This document shows positions 1 through 10,391 of a stretch of 64,000 nucleotides of DNA, in pieces. The notes beneath the pieces are model-generated. The model was given only the letters and a program-made list of their open reading frames with translations, was not told the origin of the DNA and did no database searches. The position numbers were made by a program, and so were the translations under genes. Each line of letters opens with the position of its first letter. Position 1 is the stretch's first letter. This stretch comes from Brevibacillus sp. (GTDB lineage: Bacteria; Bacillota; Bacilli; Brevibacillales; Brevibacillaceae), in the NCBI GenBank assembly GCA_017656235.1, contig JACDOF010000004.1, positions 98,594-162,593 of the forward strand, read 5' to 3'.

Positions 1-550
1 CGGCAGCGTACTCGACGCCGCGGTCCATAAAAGGAGCAGCCAGCGCAACTACGCAGGACATGCGTACGACCTGTTCCAGAAGTTGTGAAGCGGCTGTTGG
101 GGTCATGTTTTTCTTGCCCTGAAAGTAACCGCGCAGTACGGCGGAAATGCTGGCGATCGGAATGACCGGGATGGCGGCGAGGAGAACCACATGAGCCCTC
201 GGGTCTGTGAACAGGTAGCTCATAATCAGTTGTGCCAGAAGCAATAGAAGCGTACAAATGAACAGGCTGAGCAGCGTGACGACAATCAGGGACAGCGCCA
301 GGAAACGGCGGACCAGGCGCGGATCGCGCGCCGCATCTGCTTCGGCTACCTGCTTGGCGATTGCCACCGGCAGACCGAACGTGGCCAACGTGATCAAAAA
401 GTACAACAGCGGCACCACCATCTGGTAGAGTCCCATCCCTTCCGCTCCGATAATCCGGGAGAGGACGATCCGGTTCAGAAAACCGAGAATTTTGGTAATG
501 GCGCCGGCAATGATCAGGATTACCGTGCCGTAAAAGAACGATTGTTTCAT
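1..550 (-). CDS. spoVB: Stage V sporulation protein B (partial, N-terminal part)
   Basis: The N-terminal ~183 residues of a polytopic membrane protein are present; the rest lies before the window. The ATG at 550-548 follows an AAAGGA ribosome site on the minus strand. The start (MKQSFFYGTVILIIAGAITK) and the pattern of hydrophobic segments with GAEGMGLYQM and FGLPVAIAKQVAEA match SpoVB of the MOP/MATE-like flippase superfamily, which takes part in spore cortex assembly, probably as a lipid-linked precursor flippase. It is divergent from comN and secDF, as in other Bacillales. A paralogous polysaccharide flippase cannot be fully excluded from half a protein, but position supports SpoVB. Confidence 0.85.
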   Translation of the reverse strand, partial: MKQSFFYGTVILIIAGAITKILGFLNRIVLSRIIGAEGMGLYQMVVPLLYFLITLATFGLPVAIAKQVAEADAARDPRLVRRFLALSLIVVTLLSLFICTLLLLLAQLIMSYLFTDPRAHVVLLAAIPVIPIASISAVLRGYFQGKKNMTPTAASQLLEQVVRMSCVVALAAPFMDRGVEYAA

Positions 551-651
551 GAGGGGGCGTGGTCCTTTCTCTTGCGTAGTCAAGCTTATACTAGATGAAT
601 ATGGACGTGCTGGTAACGGCATGACAACATTTGAAAGGGAGAGAAACAACG

Positions 652-906
652 ATGACAGAGCGCCACGACATGAACCTGCAGGACCTCTACCTGCAGCTTT
701 ACGACCTGTGCGAAAGCAAAGCGGATGAGTTCGCTTTGCTCGGCTACGACAACATCACCCCCGAGGACATCTGGAAGTGTGTCTCTTCTTCCTATCGACA
801 ACTGCCTCCGCTGCACCAGATCGTCAATGACGTCCTGTCGCTGAAAGCAAACAAATACATGAACTGGCTGATGGTAAACATGTACAAGAGTACCGGCTCG
901 ATTTGA
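652..906 (+). CDS. comN: ComN-like post-transcriptional regulator
   Basis: An 84-residue soluble protein (MTERHDMNLQDLYLQLYDLCESK at its start). It lies between spoVB and secD, the position of comN (yrzD) in Bacillus subtilis, where the product controls comE transcript localisation or translation. The length and the helical N-terminal region fit the post-transcriptional regulator family. The ATG at 652 follows GAAAGGGAGAG at 633-643; an upstream in-frame TTG at 631 has no ribosome site. The stop overlaps the -35 box of the secD promoter. The family call rests mainly on synteny and general resemblance. Confidence 0.7.
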   Translation: MTERHDMNLQDLYLQLYDLCESKADEFALLGYDNITPEDIWKCVSSSYRQLPPLHQIVNDVLSLKANKYMNWLMVNMYKSTGSI

Positions 907-932
907 CACGCTTTTTCCGGGTTGGCTATAAT
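903..932 (+). promoter_or_regulatory. Sigma-A type promoter for secD-secF
   Basis: TTGACA at 903-908, an 18-bp spacer and TATAAT at 927-932: both hexamers match consensus. It overlaps the comN stop codon and lies about 110 bp upstream of secD, so secDF has its own strong promoter with a leader of roughly 100 nt. Confidence 0.75.
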
Positions 933-1039
933 GGGCGTGTTGGTTAGGAAGAGGTTCGCGCCTATAGCAGGTGCCGCGCTAACAGACAAAAGATTGTTGA
1001 GGGGACAAGCCCTTACAAGGGGAAAGGAGCATTACGGCA

Positions 1040-2278
1040 ATGATCAAGTGGAGCAGATTCGTGCTCTTCCTGCTCATCGTCGCCGTGTTGGCCGGTCTCA
1101 TCGTGTCGACGACAAACCCTGTCGCGCAGCGCATTACACTGGGACTGGACCTGCAGGGCGGCTTTGAGATTTTATACCGGGTAGAGCCATTGGAAGAAGG
1201 GCAAAACGTTACACCAGAGCTCCTGAAGGCAACGGCGGGAATGATCGATAAACGGGTTAACATCGGCGGCGTGGCCGAACCGGACATCGTGATCGAGGAA
1301 CCGGACCGCATCCGTGTCAAACTGGCCGGCGTGACCGACCAGGAGAAGATGCGCGAACTGATTGGGCGGCCGGCCGTGCTGACCTTCCGCGATGAAACAG
1401 GCAGCATCGTACTGAGGGGCAGCGACCTGGCACCAGACGGAGCATCTGTCGGGTTTGACGAGTATACGAGAGAGCCGGTCGTCATCCTGGAATTTAAGGA
1501 TGCTTCCAAGTTCGCCGAAATCACACGCCAAAACATCGGCAAAAACCTGGCCATCTACCTCGATGAAGACATGCTGTACAATCCGCGAATCCAGGAAGTC
1601 ATTCCCAATGGACAAGCGCGGATTTCCGGCGGTTACACCGTTGAAGAAGCGACCGAACTGGCCGACATCCTCAACTCGGGTGCCCTGCCGGCCAAACTGG
1701 TTGAAATGCAGGCTACCTCTGTCGGAGCCAGCTTGGGAGCCATGGCGCTGCAGAAGACGATCTACGCCGGATATGTAGGCGGCGCCTTGATCTTTTTGTT
1801 CATGCTGATCGTCTACCGGATGCCGGGGTTGATCGCCAACATCACGTTGGCCGGGTTTATCTATTTCTGCCTGGTCGTGCTTGACTGGATGAATGCAACC
1901 CTTACCCTGCCGGGAATTGCCGGGTTTATCCTGGCGGTGGGGATGGCGGTTGATGCCAACATCATCACCTACGAGCGGATCCAGGAGGAGATCCGAAGCG
2001 GAAAAACGATTTTGTCCGCTTTTCGTGCCGGTCAGCGCCGTTCGTTCGTGACGATTATCGACGCACATTTGACCACCCTGATCGCCTGTGCGGTTCTCTT
2101 CTACTTCGGAACCAGTTCGATTCAGGGATTTGCGATTATTCTTACGATGACCATCGTCGTCAGCATCATCACCAATGTCTTTGGCTCCCGTTTTCTGCTC
2201 TGGCTGATTATCAAGGCCAACATGTTCAAGAAGCCGTTTTGGTACGGCGTGAAGGAGAGTGAAATCGGTGAGCTCTAA
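1040..2278 (+). CDS. secD: Protein translocase subunit SecD
   Basis: A 412-residue membrane protein. One N-terminal membrane segment, a conserved LGLDLQGG motif (about residues 35-42), a large extracytoplasmic domain, then a five-helix block from about residue 240. The block includes GFILAVGMAVDANIITYERI, the SecD/RND signature with the conserved Asp used in proton-driven protein export. SecD works with SecF to pull translocating chains across the membrane after SecA-SecYEG. Here secD and secF are separate genes, unlike the fused secDF of Bacillus subtilis. The ATG follows AAAGGAG at about 1023-1029. Confidence 0.96.
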   Translation: MIKWSRFVLFLLIVAVLAGLIVSTTNPVAQRITLGLDLQGGFEILYRVEPLEEGQNVTPELLKATAGMIDKRVNIGGVAEPDIVIEEPDRIRVKLAGVTDQEKMRELIGRPAVLTFRDETGSIVLRGSDLAPDGASVGFDEYTREPVVILEFKDASKFAEITRQNIGKNLAIYLDEDMLYNPRIQEVIPNGQARISGGYTVEEATELADILNSGALPAKLVEMQATSVGASLGAMALQKTIYAGYVGGALIFLFMLIVYRMPGLIANITLAGFIYFCLVVLDWMNATLTLPGIAGFILAVGMAVDANIITYERIQEEIRSGKTILSAFRAGQRRSFVTIIDAHLTTLIACAVLFYFGTSSIQGFAIILTMTIVVSIITNVFGSRFLLWLIIKANMFKKPFWYGVKESEIGEL

Positions 2279-3206
2279 GCAGCAGGATACCGTAGTGAAG
2301 TTTGACATCGTCAAGAATCGGCGGAGGTTTTTTCTCCTGTCCGGCTTGATTCTCGCGCTGGGGCTGCTCTCCGTGCTGATTTTTGGCCTTAATCTGGGCG
2401 TCGACTTCAAGGCGGGAACGCGCATTGATCTGTACATTGGAAAAGAGTTTCAGACCGCGGACATCGAATCTGTGATAAAGGAGGAAGTGAAAGACGTCTC
2501 CTTTAAACCGGTAACCAAGTATGGCGATGGGGACACGTGGGCCACGACTACGTTTGAAAAGACGATCGAACCTGAGAAACTGCAGGCGATTGAAACAGCC
2601 CTAAAAGCGAAGTACGGGGACCAGGTCAGCAAGCAGGAATCAACCGTTAACCCGGAGATTGCCAGAGAGATGGCTGTTAAAGCGGGGCTGGCCATTTTGA
2701 TCGCCTCAGTCGGCATCGTCATCTACATCGCCATCCGTTTCCAGTTCCTGTTTGGAATTGCGACGGTGATCGCGCTGCTGCACGACGCCTTTATCCCCAT
2801 CGCGATGTTCTCCATTCTCAGGCTGGAAGTCGATTTGACTTTCATTGCCGCTGTTCTGACCATCGTGGGGTATTCGATCAATGACACGATTGTCATCTTT
2901 GACCGAATCCGTGAAAACCTGCGGATCATGAAGGTGAAGACAGCGGAAGATCTGGAACACATGGTTAACGTCAGCCTGTGGCAGACGATGCGCCGTTCCA
3001 TCTTCACGGTGCTGACCGTATTTTTCACCGCCTTGGCAATTGCCCTGCTTGGCAGCGAAGGAATCCGCAACTTCTCACTGGCCTTGATCTTCGGTTTGCT
3101 GAGCGGCACCTACTCTTCCATTTTCATTGCCGCACAGGTATGGGTCAGCTTGAAAAAACGGGAAATGGCCAAAAAGCGTTATTCACCGGCCCCGCAGGAA
3201 GGGTGA
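2268..3206 (+). CDS. secF: Protein translocase subunit SecF
   Basis: A 312-residue partner of SecD with an N-terminal membrane segment and the LGVDFKAGT motif, and a C-terminal five-helix block containing YSINDTIVIFDRIRE, the SecF counterpart of the SecD proton-relay motif. The start chosen is the GTG at 2268, 10 nt after AAGGAG (2252-2257). An in-frame GTG at 2259 is too close to that site. The gene overlaps the secD stop by 11 bp, so translation is probably coupled. A terminator follows. Confidence 0.95.
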   Translation: MSSKQQDTVVKFDIVKNRRRFFLLSGLILALGLLSVLIFGLNLGVDFKAGTRIDLYIGKEFQTADIESVIKEEVKDVSFKPVTKYGDGDTWATTTFEKTIEPEKLQAIETALKAKYGDQVSKQESTVNPEIAREMAVKAGLAILIASVGIVIYIAIRFQFLFGIATVIALLHDAFIPIAMFSILRLEVDLTFIAAVLTIVGYSINDTIVIFDRIRENLRIMKVKTAEDLEHMVNVSLWQTMRRSIFTVLTVFFTALAIALLGSEGIRNFSLALIFGLLSGTYSSIFIAAQVWVSLKKREMAKKRYSPAPQEG

Positions 3207-3213
3207 GGACGCT

Positions 3214-3244
3214 GCCGCGGAATGAACCCGCGGCTTTTTTCTCT
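3214..3244 (+). terminator. Rho-independent terminator after secF
   Basis: GCCGCGG at 3214-3220 pairs with CCGCGGC at 3228-3234 across a 7-nt loop, followed by six T residues. It ends the secD-secF unit. Confidence 0.85.
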
Positions 3245-3319
3245 ATTTGCATATAGTAAAAACAGCGAGGTTACCTCTGGGAGATAGGGGCCCGACAAGA
3301 CGATCAAGGAGGAGGGGCG

Positions 3320-4261
3320 ATGGATAACCGCCAGGCACAGGCACAAGGGGCAGCATGGATCGGCATCATTGGCAATCTCCTGCTCGCGTTGGGAAAACTG
3401 CTGATCGGGTGGATGGCCGATTCCCGGGCGTTGATTGCCGATGCCGTCCACTCCGCATCCGATGTGGTTGGTTCTGTTGCGGTACTGATCGGACTCAAGG
3501 CCGCCGAGCGCCCGCCGGACAAGGATCATCCATACGGTCACGGAAAAGCGGAATCGGTCGCGGCGATTATTGTTTCTGTACTGCTTGCTTTTGTCGGCTT
3601 TGAGATTGGATACAGTTCCTTTGAGGCGTTCTTCACTCCCCTGCAGGCGCCGCAGATGCTTGCTGTTTGGGCGGCAGTTGTTTCCATGGTGGTAAAAGAA
3701 GCGATGTTTCGCTACAAGTACCGCCTGGGAAAAAAACTAAACAGCCAATCGCTGATAGCCAATGCCTGGGAACACCGTTCAGACGTCTACTCCTCGCTGG
3801 CGGCCCTGATCGGGATTGGCGGCGCGATTGTCGGCGACAGGCTGGACGTTCCCTGGATGGTTTATTTTGATCCTGCGGCAGGCATCTTCGTCTCGCTCTT
3901 GGTACTGCGAATGGCATACCATATCCTGATGGAATCGATTCACAGCACGCTCGATCACGTTCTTCACGACGAGGATGCAAGAGAGTTGGTGCAGGCGGTG
4001 GAAGGGGTACCCGGGGTGATTCGCGTCGACGAGTTTCGGGCCCGCGAACACGGTCACTATCTGATCGTCGATGTCAAGGTGAGCGTTGACCCGCACATCA
4101 CGGTCGAAGCGGGACACCAGATCGGCAAGCAGGTCAAGCAGACGCTTATGGCCCATTTTCATCAGGTGCGGGACGTCTTCGTCCACATCAATCCCTGTGA
4201 TGCCTCCTATCCATACGCCAGTCCCGTCAGCGATGAACAAAAGGGGGAGCAGGGGGAGTAA
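3320..4261 (+). CDS. Cation diffusion facilitator family transporter
   Basis: A 313-residue membrane protein that probably exports divalent metal ions (zinc, manganese, iron or cobalt) in exchange for protons. Membrane helices occupy roughly residues 12-200. The family metal sites are visible: ALIADAVHSASDVVGS in helix 2, HPYGHGKAE after it and HRSDVYSS in helix 5. A cytoplasmic C-terminal domain (about 205-313) resembles the dimerising metal-sensing domain. The ATG follows GGAGGAGGGG. The best-known relative in this setting is the YdfM/MneP type, but the substrate cannot be read from sequence alone. Confidence 0.9.
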   Translation: MDNRQAQAQGAAWIGIIGNLLLALGKLLIGWMADSRALIADAVHSASDVVGSVAVLIGLKAAERPPDKDHPYGHGKAESVAAIIVSVLLAFVGFEIGYSSFEAFFTPLQAPQMLAVWAAVVSMVVKEAMFRYKYRLGKKLNSQSLIANAWEHRSDVYSSLAALIGIGGAIVGDRLDVPWMVYFDPAAGIFVSLLVLRMAYHILMESIHSTLDHVLHDEDARELVQAVEGVPGVIRVDEFRAREHGHYLIVDVKVSVDPHITVEAGHQIGKQVKQTLMAHFHQVRDVFVHINPCDASYPYASPVSDEQKGEQGE

Positions 4262-4282
4262 CCAGCCGCCGGATCCGTTCTA

Positions 4283-4311
4283 TTGTCAGTCAACGCCCCA
4301 TTTTATATAAT
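4283..4311 (+). promoter_or_regulatory. Sigma-A type promoter for recJ-apt
   Basis: TTGTCA at 4283-4288, 17 bp, TATAAT at 4306-4311. It lies just upstream of recJ, leaving a very short leader that contains the GGAGGGCGG ribosome site. Confidence 0.7.
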
Positions 4312-4334
4312 GGATGGGGATTGGAGGGCGGCCT

Positions 4335-6725
4335 ATGCTGAAAGCGAAATCACGCTGGCAATTGGCCACGTACGACGAACAACGCAGTGAAGAAATTGCC
4401 CGTGAATGTCAGATTCCCCTGCTGTTAGCCCGTTTGCTGGTGATCCGCGGCTTCGATACGCCGGAGCGGGCTTCTTCCTTTTTACACGTGGGAGAGGATC
4501 AGTTTCACGATCCGTTTTTGCTGGATGGCATGGAGCAGGCAGTCGCCCGGATAAGAGCGGCGATCGACCGGAAAGAGGCGATCTGTATATACGGCGACTA
4601 TGACGCGGACGGTGTCAGTTCCACCACACTGATGATTCACCTGCTGCGTCAGTTGGGTGCCACCTTTAACCACTACATACCCAATCGGTTTACCGAGGGG
4701 TACGGGCTGAACCGGGACGCGCTGGAGCAGATTCATCGGCAGGGCTACAAGCTGATTGTGACCGTGGATACCGGAATCAGCGCCGTCGAGCAGGCAGCCT
4801 ACGCACAGGCGTTGGGGCTGGATATGATCATTACCGATCACCACGAACCGCCGGAGCTGCTTCCGGAAGCGCTTGCTGTCATCAACCCCAAGAAGCCGGG
4901 TTGTACCTATCCATTTGACATGCTCGCCGGGGTTGGAGTGGCCTTCAAGTTGGCCCATGGCCTGCTCGGAGAACCCCCTCTGCACTTGGCTGATCTGGCC
5001 GCAATTGGCACGATTGCCGACCTGGTTCCCTTGGTAGACGAAAATCGTTTGCTGGCCATTTACGGACTGCGTCAGTTGAACCAGACCCGCAACGTCGGGC
5101 TGAAGTCGCTTATCCGCGTCTGTGGTTTGACTGAGCGGGAGCTGACTGCGGGGCATGTCGGATTTGCGATCGGGCCGAGGATCAATGCCGGAGGTCGTTT
5201 GGATACGGCAGAAGCAGCGGTCAGGTTGTTAACGGCGACAGACCCCCAGGAGGCGGATCACTGGGCCCGTACTCTCGACGAGATGAACCGGGAGAGGCAG
5301 GAACTGGTGCAGTCGATTGCGGAAGAGGCGGAAACCATCGTCCGTGAGCAGTTTCCCCCGGATAAAAACGCTGTTTTGGTTCTCGCTGCACCCGGGTGGA
5401 ACGTCGGTGTCGTCGGCATTGTCGCCTCGCGAATGGTGGAAAAGTTTTACCGTCCGACGATCATCCTCTCCATCGATGAGGAAAAAGGTACGGCCAAAGG
5501 GTCGGCACGCAGCATTGCCGGTTTTGACATGTATGAAGCCTTGAGTGCATGCAAAGAATGGCTGATGCACTATGGTGGGCATACGATGGCCGCCGGCATG
5601 ACACTGGAGGTTGGGAAGATTGATGCGCTCAGGGAACGGCTCAATCAACTGGCCGCCGAGTGGCTGAGTGAGGAAGACTTTATCCCCCAAACCAAGGTCG
5701 ACCTGGAGGTGACGCTTGAGCAGCTCGATCTGGACGTCATCGCCCAGTTGGAGCGGCTTGCCCCTTTTGGGATGGGAAATCCTACACCGCTGGTCATGCT
5801 GAGGGACGTCAGCTTTGCCGAAATGCGCAGAATCGGCCGTGATGACAGCCACTTGAAATGCTTGCTTTGCGCAGGTGATCAGCAGTTGGATGCGGTCGGT
5901 TTCAATCTCGCTCACGTCACCGAGCAGATTGCGCCGGGAGCTCGCCTTAAGGTTCTTGGGGAACTGGCGGTAAACGAATGGAACGGCCGTCGGAAGCCGC
6001 AATTGCTCATCCGCGATCTGGCAGTCCCCCATCGTCAGGTGTTTGACTGGCGGGGCATGTCCGGGAAACTGCAGAAATGGCTTTCGCTTGCTGAATCAGA
6101 TGATACGCTTACGGTCATGTTTGAGGAGACGAGCCGCCAGGAACTGCTGACCATATGGGGGGCGGATGTTTCCCGAAACAACGGCCTTCAGCCAGCACTG
6201 CTGCTGGTGGAGGAAACAGACTTCGTCCCCGATTTGACGCGCTATCGAACCTTGGTGCTGTACGACTTGCCGAAGCGACGTGTTGATTTGGAGCGGGTGA
6301 TGGCCGGAGCCGATCATATCGAGCGAATCTACTGCCTGTTTGGCGATACGAACACCAGCTTTGATCAGCTTCATTTCCCGAGCCGGCAGCAGTTTAAAGA
6401 ACTGTATCAGGTCTTTTACCGGTACGGGGAGGTTCACAAAGGGCATCTGGACGCGCTGGCGCGCAAGCAGCAGTGGAAGCGTGCGCTGCTCGACAAGATG
6501 TTGGCCGTCTTTGTGGAGCTGTCCATCATCCTTGACCGGGAGACCCATTACCAGCTTCACCCCCGGCCGCCCAAAACGTCGCTGGAGTCATCCAAATTGT
6601 ACAGGATGTGGAAGGAACAAACAGACCTTCACGCCGATCTTATTCTTTCGTCATGCGAGTCGCTGACCAAGCTTTTGAATCAAACGGTGGCAAAGGCCGC
6701 CGTACAGGAGGCTACGACGGTATGA
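4335..6725 (+). CDS. recJ: Single-stranded-DNA-specific exonuclease RecJ
   Basis: A 796-residue 5'-3' ssDNA exonuclease used in recombinational and mismatch repair. The DHH-family metal site is visible: YGDYDADG near residue 86 and DHHE near 168. A DHHA1 domain with [11 protein letters not shown] follows at about 415, then an OB-type domain with [10 protein letters not shown]. The last ~230 residues form the long C-terminal extension typical of Bacillales RecJ. The start chosen is the ATG at 4335, just after GGAGGGCGG; an ATG seven codons earlier has no ribosome site. The stop overlaps the apt start by four bases (ATGA), implying translational coupling. Confidence 0.95.
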   Translation: MLKAKSRWQLATYDEQRSEEIARECQIPLLLARLLVIRGFDTPERASSFLHVGEDQFHDPFLLDGMEQAVARIRAAIDRKEAICIYGDYDADGVSSTTLMIHLLRQLGATFNHYIPNRFTEGYGLNRDALEQIHRQGYKLIVTVDTGISAVEQAAYAQALGLDMIITDHHEPPELLPEALAVINPKKPGCTYPFDMLAGVGVAFKLAHGLLGEPPLHLADLAAIGTIADLVPLVDENRLLAIYGLRQLNQTRNVGLKSLIRVCGLTERELTAGHVGFAIGPRINAGGRLDTAEAAVRLLTATDPQEADHWARTLDEMNRERQELVQSIAEEAETIVREQFPPDKNAVLVLAAPGWNVGVVGIVASRMVEKFYRPTIILSIDEEKGTAKGSARSIAGFDMYEALSACKEWLMHYGGHTMAAGMTLEVGKIDALRERLNQLAAEWLSEEDFIPQTKVDLEVTLEQLDLDVIAQLERLAPFGMGNPTPLVMLRDVSFAEMRRIGRDDSHLKCLLCAGDQQLDAVGFNLAHVTEQIAPGARLKVLGELAVNEWNGRRKPQLLIRDLAVPHRQVFDWRGMSGKLQKWLSLAESDDTLTVMFEETSRQELLTIWGADVSRNNGLQPALLLVEETDFVPDLTRYRTLVLYDLPKRRVDLERVMAGADHIERIYCLFGDTNTSFDQLHFPSRQQFKELYQVFYRYGEVHKGHLDALARKQQWKRALLDKMLAVFVELSIILDRETHYQLHPRPPKTSLESSKLYRMWKEQTDLHADLILSSCESLTKLLNQTVAKAAVQEATTV

Positions 6726-7234
6726 ACTTCAAAGAACACATTCGTGTTATCCCGGATTTTCCTCAACCAGGTATACGTTTCAAGGATATTACCACACTGT
6801 TAAAAAACGGCGAGGTTTACCGGGCGGCAATCGACCAGTTGGCTGCTTTTGCCCGCACACTGGAGATCGACGTGATCGCCGGTCCGGAAGCCCGCGGCTT
6901 TGTCGTCGGCGCACCGCTCTCGTATGCCCTGGGCGTCGGGTTTATCCCTGTTCGCAAGGCGGGCAAGCTGCCATATCAGTCTGTACAGGCCGATTACAGC
7001 CTGGAGTACGGCAAGGATGCTTTGGCCATGCACGTTGACGCTGTACAGCCGGGGCAGCGCGTGCTGATTGCAGACGATCTCCTGGCAACCGGCGGCACGA
7101 TTGGCACCACCATCAAACTGGTGGAGCAGTTGGGGGCCAAGGTGGTGGGGGCGGCATTCCTGATCGAGCTGACCTACCTTGACGGACGCAAGCAGTTGGG
7201 CGACATTGCGGTTCACTCCCTCGTGCAGTACTAG
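6722..7234 (+). CDS. apt: Adenine phosphoribosyltransferase
   Basis: A 170-residue cytosolic enzyme of purine salvage: adenine + PRPP gives AMP + pyrophosphate. It has the expected family length, [10 protein letters not shown] near the N-terminal third and the PRPP-binding loop [13 protein letters not shown]. It starts with the ATG that overlaps the recJ stop; AGGAG lies about 11 nt upstream. The recJ-apt-rel order is conserved in Bacillales. A terminator follows, so the downstream rel gene has its own promoter. Confidence 0.96.
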   Translation: MNFKEHIRVIPDFPQPGIRFKDITTLLKNGEVYRAAIDQLAAFARTLEIDVIAGPEARGFVVGAPLSYALGVGFIPVRKAGKLPYQSVQADYSLEYGKDALAMHVDAVQPGQRVLIADDLLATGGTIGTTIKLVEQLGAKVVGAAFLIELTYLDGRKQLGDIAVHSLVQY

Positions 7235-7252
7235 CCTGAGAAACGTATGAAG

Positions 7253-7276
7253 AAACGGGCAAACGCCCGTTTTTTT
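7253..7276 (+). terminator. Terminator after apt
   Basis: AAACGGGC (7253-7260) pairs with GCCCGTTT (7265-7272) around a 4-nt loop and runs into a T tract. It separates recJ-apt from rel. Confidence 0.85.
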
Positions 7277-7305
7277 CTATTCCATTCTTTGCTTCGACGA
7301 GAATC

Positions 7306-7334
7306 TTTACAATCGTTTCAACTTACAAGATAAT
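7306..7334 (+). promoter_or_regulatory. Sigma-A type promoter for rel
   Basis: TTTACA at 7306-7311, exactly 17 bp, GATAAT at 7329-7334. It sits between the apt terminator and rel, leaving a ~100-nt leader. Confidence 0.6.
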
Positions 7335-7444
7335 AATATGAAATACGTTACCTGACAGAAGGAATAAAGCCAATTCATTCATGTACAAGCTGTAAAAGAT
7401 GGTGGGTTGAAGTGATCAGTCTAGCGGAAGTAAGGAAGGGAACT

Positions 7445-9613
7445 ATGACAACGGGCATCGATGAGGTAATGAAAAAAGCGGCGAACTACCTGTCGGAAAA
7501 AGACATCCAGTTGTTGGAACGTGCCTACAGGTTCGCTGAAAAGGCGCACGAAGGACAAGTGCGCAAATCCGGCGTGCCCTACATCATGCATCCGATCGCT
7601 GTAGCGGAGATTCTCGCCGGCCTGCGGATGGACGCGGTGACGATCGCAGCAGGTTTTTTGCATGATGTCGTTGAGGATACGGAGATTACCCTTGACACCA
7701 TTCGCGAAGAGTTTGGACCGGAAGTGGCCGCGCTGGTTGATGGCGTGACCAAACTGGAGCGGATCAAATACAAATCCAAGGAAGAACAACTGGCCGAGAA
7801 TCACCGCAAGATGCTGGTGGCGATGGCCCAGGATATCCGCGTGATATTGATCAAACTGGCAGACCGTCTGCACAACATGCGAACCCTGCGGCACATGTCG
7901 GAAGAAAAGCAGCGGGAAATATCCGACGAGACCCTGGAAATCTTCGCGCCTTTGGCACACCGGCTGGGGATTGCTTCCGTCAAATGGGAACTGGAAGATA
8001 CCTCACTCCGCTACCTGAAGCCGCAGCAGTACTACCGGATTGTCAACCTGATGCAAAAGAAGCGGGCGGAGCGTGAAGAATACATCGAGGAAGCGGCCCA
8101 GGCGATCAGGGAAAAACTGAAGGAACTGCATATCGAAGCGGAAATCTCCGGCCGGCCCAAACACATCTACAGTATCTACAAAAAGATGGTTCGGCAGAAC
8201 AAGCAGTTTAACGAAATTTACGACCTGCTGGCACTGCGGATCATTGTCAACGACATCCGTGACTGCTACGCGGTCCTGGGCATTGTGCACACGCTGTGGA
8301 AGCCGATGCCGGGCCGTTTTAAAGACTACATTGCGATGCCCAAGCCGAACATGTACCAGTCGCTGCACACCACCGTGATTGGCCCCAAGGGGGAACCGCT
8401 GGAAGTGCAGATTCGCACCTGGGAGATGCACCGCACGGCAGAGATCGGGATTGCTGCGCACTGGGCCTACAAAGAGGGCAAGGGTGTGGTCCAGGGCTCA
8501 TTTGAAGAAAAATTGGGCAGCCTGCGCGAGATGATTCAGGGCGGCCAGGAAGAAGCGCCCAATGCCCGAGAGTTTATCGAGACGCTGAAGCAGGACCTGT
8601 TTTCGGATACCGTATTTGTCTTTACGCCCAAAGGGGACGTGGTTGAACTGCCGAAAGGTTCGGTTCCCCTTGACTTTGCCTATCGGATTCACTCGGCAGT
8701 CGGCAACCGCTGTATCGGCGCCAAGGTAAACGGCAAAATCGTGCCGCTGGATCACCCGCTGCGCACCGGTGACATTGTCGAAATTCTTACCTCCAAGCAC
8801 TCCTACGGCCCTAGCCAGGACTGGTTGAAGATCGCCAAATCGGCCCATGCCCGCAACAAGATCAAGCAGTGGTTCAAAAAAGAGAAGCGGGAAGAAAACG
8901 TGGCCAAGGGACAGCAGCTGGTGGAAGCGGAGATCAAATCACGCGGATTTGACGTCAAAGAGGTCCTGACGGAGGAGAACCTGCTGGAAGCATCCGCCAA
9001 GTTTAACTTCCAGGGGCAGGAAGACATGTTTGCCGCGGTTGGGTACGGTGGGATCAGTGCCGCGCAAATCGTTACCCGGCTGACCGAGAAATTGCGGCGG
9101 GATCGCGAGGAACAGCAGACGGTGGCCGACTACAAGCCGACCGGGACGACCCACCGCGGCCGACGAGACAGTGGTGTCCGGGTTAAAGGTGCCGATAACC
9201 TGCTGACCCGGCTGTCCCGCTGCTGTACACCGGTCCCGGGAGACGATATCATCGGTTTCATTACACGTGGCCGGGGCATTTCGGTTCATCGCCGCGACTG
9301 TCCCAACATCATGTCCGAAAGCTGTTCAGAACGGCTGATCGATGTGGATTGGGAAGGGGATCACACCCAGAACTACGACGTTGACATCGAGGTTACCGGG
9401 CATGATCGCAGCGGTTTGCTGAACGATGTGCTGCAAACCGTTTCCGCGACCAAGACCAATATTACTGCCATCAGCGGCAAGGCTGACAAAAACCGGGTAG
9501 CCACGATCCACATGACCATCTCCATCCACAACCTGGACCACTTGCAGAAAGTGGTGGAGCACATCAAGCGGATCAAGGACATCTATTCCGTCCGTCGAAT
9601 TCTCAACACGTAA
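7445..9613 (+). CDS. relA: Bifunctional (p)ppGpp synthetase/hydrolase Rel
   Basis: A 722-residue stringent-response enzyme that makes (p)ppGpp from ATP and GTP/GDP and degrades it. Domains in order: HD hydrolase (FLHDVVEDT, His-Asp at residues 73-74), synthetase ([13 protein letters not shown] and YQSLHTT, about 285-310), TGS ([14 protein letters not shown], about 395-450), a zinc-finger/helical region ([11 protein letters not shown]) and a C-terminal ACT domain. Both catalytic centres look intact. The ATG at 7445 follows AAGGAAGGG; an in-frame GTG at 7412 lacks a ribosome site. dtd follows, the usual neighbour. Confidence 0.97.
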   Translation: MTTGIDEVMKKAANYLSEKDIQLLERAYRFAEKAHEGQVRKSGVPYIMHPIAVAEILAGLRMDAVTIAAGFLHDVVEDTEITLDTIREEFGPEVAALVDGVTKLERIKYKSKEEQLAENHRKMLVAMAQDIRVILIKLADRLHNMRTLRHMSEEKQREISDETLEIFAPLAHRLGIASVKWELEDTSLRYLKPQQYYRIVNLMQKKRAEREEYIEEAAQAIREKLKELHIEAEISGRPKHIYSIYKKMVRQNKQFNEIYDLLALRIIVNDIRDCYAVLGIVHTLWKPMPGRFKDYIAMPKPNMYQSLHTTVIGPKGEPLEVQIRTWEMHRTAEIGIAAHWAYKEGKGVVQGSFEEKLGSLREMIQGGQEEAPNAREFIETLKQDLFSDTVFVFTPKGDVVELPKGSVPLDFAYRIHSAVGNRCIGAKVNGKIVPLDHPLRTGDIVEILTSKHSYGPSQDWLKIAKSAHARNKIKQWFKKEKREENVAKGQQLVEAEIKSRGFDVKEVLTEENLLEASAKFNFQGQEDMFAAVGYGGISAAQIVTRLTEKLRRDREEQQTVADYKPTGTTHRGRRDSGVRVKGADNLLTRLSRCCTPVPGDDIIGFITRGRGISVHRRDCPNIMSESCSERLIDVDWEGDHTQNYDVDIEVTGHDRSGLLNDVLQTVSATKTNITAISGKADKNRVATIHMTISIHNLDHLQKVVEHIKRIKDIYSVRRILNT

Positions 9614-9746
9614 CCCGCTATTACGCTCGTATCGGCAGGGCCTCATTCGGCACTGCTTTTTGTGTGCAGCCGGTGACGTCCCGCGCTGCGGAAGCAACAT
9701 CAGAATGGGGCAGAAAAATACGCCCGTACAGAAAAGAGGGAGACAC

Positions 9747-10184
9747 ATGCGCGTTGTGGTACAGCGAGCCAGGCAGGCCAGCGTGGAAGTGAACGGTGAA
9801 ACCGTCGGCCGGATCGACCACGGCTTGGTGCTGCTCGTCGGCATCACACATGATGATACAGAACAAGACGTGGAATTTGTTGCAGACAAAGTAGCCAACC
9901 TGCGCATATTCGAAGACGAAGCGGGTAAGATGAACCATAGTGTACGCGAGACAGGCGGTCAAATCTTGTCCGTCTCCCAGTTCACCCTCTACGGTGACTG
10001 CCGCAAAGGGAGACGGCCCAACTTTATGGCAGCTGCCCGACCGGAGCAGGCCGAACCGTTGTATGAGCTGTTTAATCAAAAGCTGCGGGAGAGGGGCCTG
10101 GTGGTAGCGACCGGATGCTTCGGAGCCATGATGCAGGTGCACCTGATCAACGACGGTCCGGTCACGTTGATCGTGGAAAGTTGA
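9747..10184 (+). CDS. dtd: D-aminoacyl-tRNA deacylase
   Basis: A 145-residue homodimeric proofreading enzyme that hydrolyses D-amino acids from mischarged tRNA. The two family signatures are present: SQFTLYGD (about residues 76-83) and NDGPVT near the C-terminus, the cross-subunit cis Gly-Pro motif. The ATG at 9747 follows AGAGGGAGA. Position directly after rel is standard for Firmicutes. A strong terminator follows. Confidence 0.95.
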   Translation: MRVVVQRARQASVEVNGETVGRIDHGLVLLVGITHDDTEQDVEFVADKVANLRIFEDEAGKMNHSVRETGGQILSVSQFTLYGDCRKGRRPNFMAAARPEQAEPLYELFNQKLRERGLVVATGCFGAMMQVHLINDGPVTLIVES

Positions 10185-10243
10185 CAAACATCCCGACGGA
10201 ATGAGTGGCAATGGCTCGTGACAAGAGCCCCTTTGCCTGGCCG

Positions 10244-10277
10244 ACCGAGCGTAAATAAGGGGACGCTCGGTTTTTTT
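10244..10277 (+). terminator. Terminator after dtd
   Basis: ACCGAGCGT (10244-10252) pairs with ACGCTCGGT (10263-10271), followed by a run of T residues. Confidence 0.85.
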
Positions 10278-10314
10278 CTGCTCAATTCAGATGTACAAAA
10301 AAGGAAAAAATGGG

Positions 10315-10343
10315 TTGGAAAACAGTTCATATCGCAGTAAGAT
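10315..10343 (+). promoter_or_regulatory. Possible promoter for the dacB-like gene
   Basis: TTGGAA at 10315-10320, 17 bp, TAAGAT at 10338-10343. A moderate match placed correctly between the dtd terminator and the next gene. Confidence 0.4.
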
Positions 10344-10391
10344 GGAAGGAAACAACCTATACATACACATGTCCATCGGGAGGGGAAAGAT

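Noticed and set aside
1172..2437. 421-codon open frame antisense to secD/secF
   Set aside because: Shadow of secD; composition rich in His, Gln and Arg, as expected for antisense of this gene.
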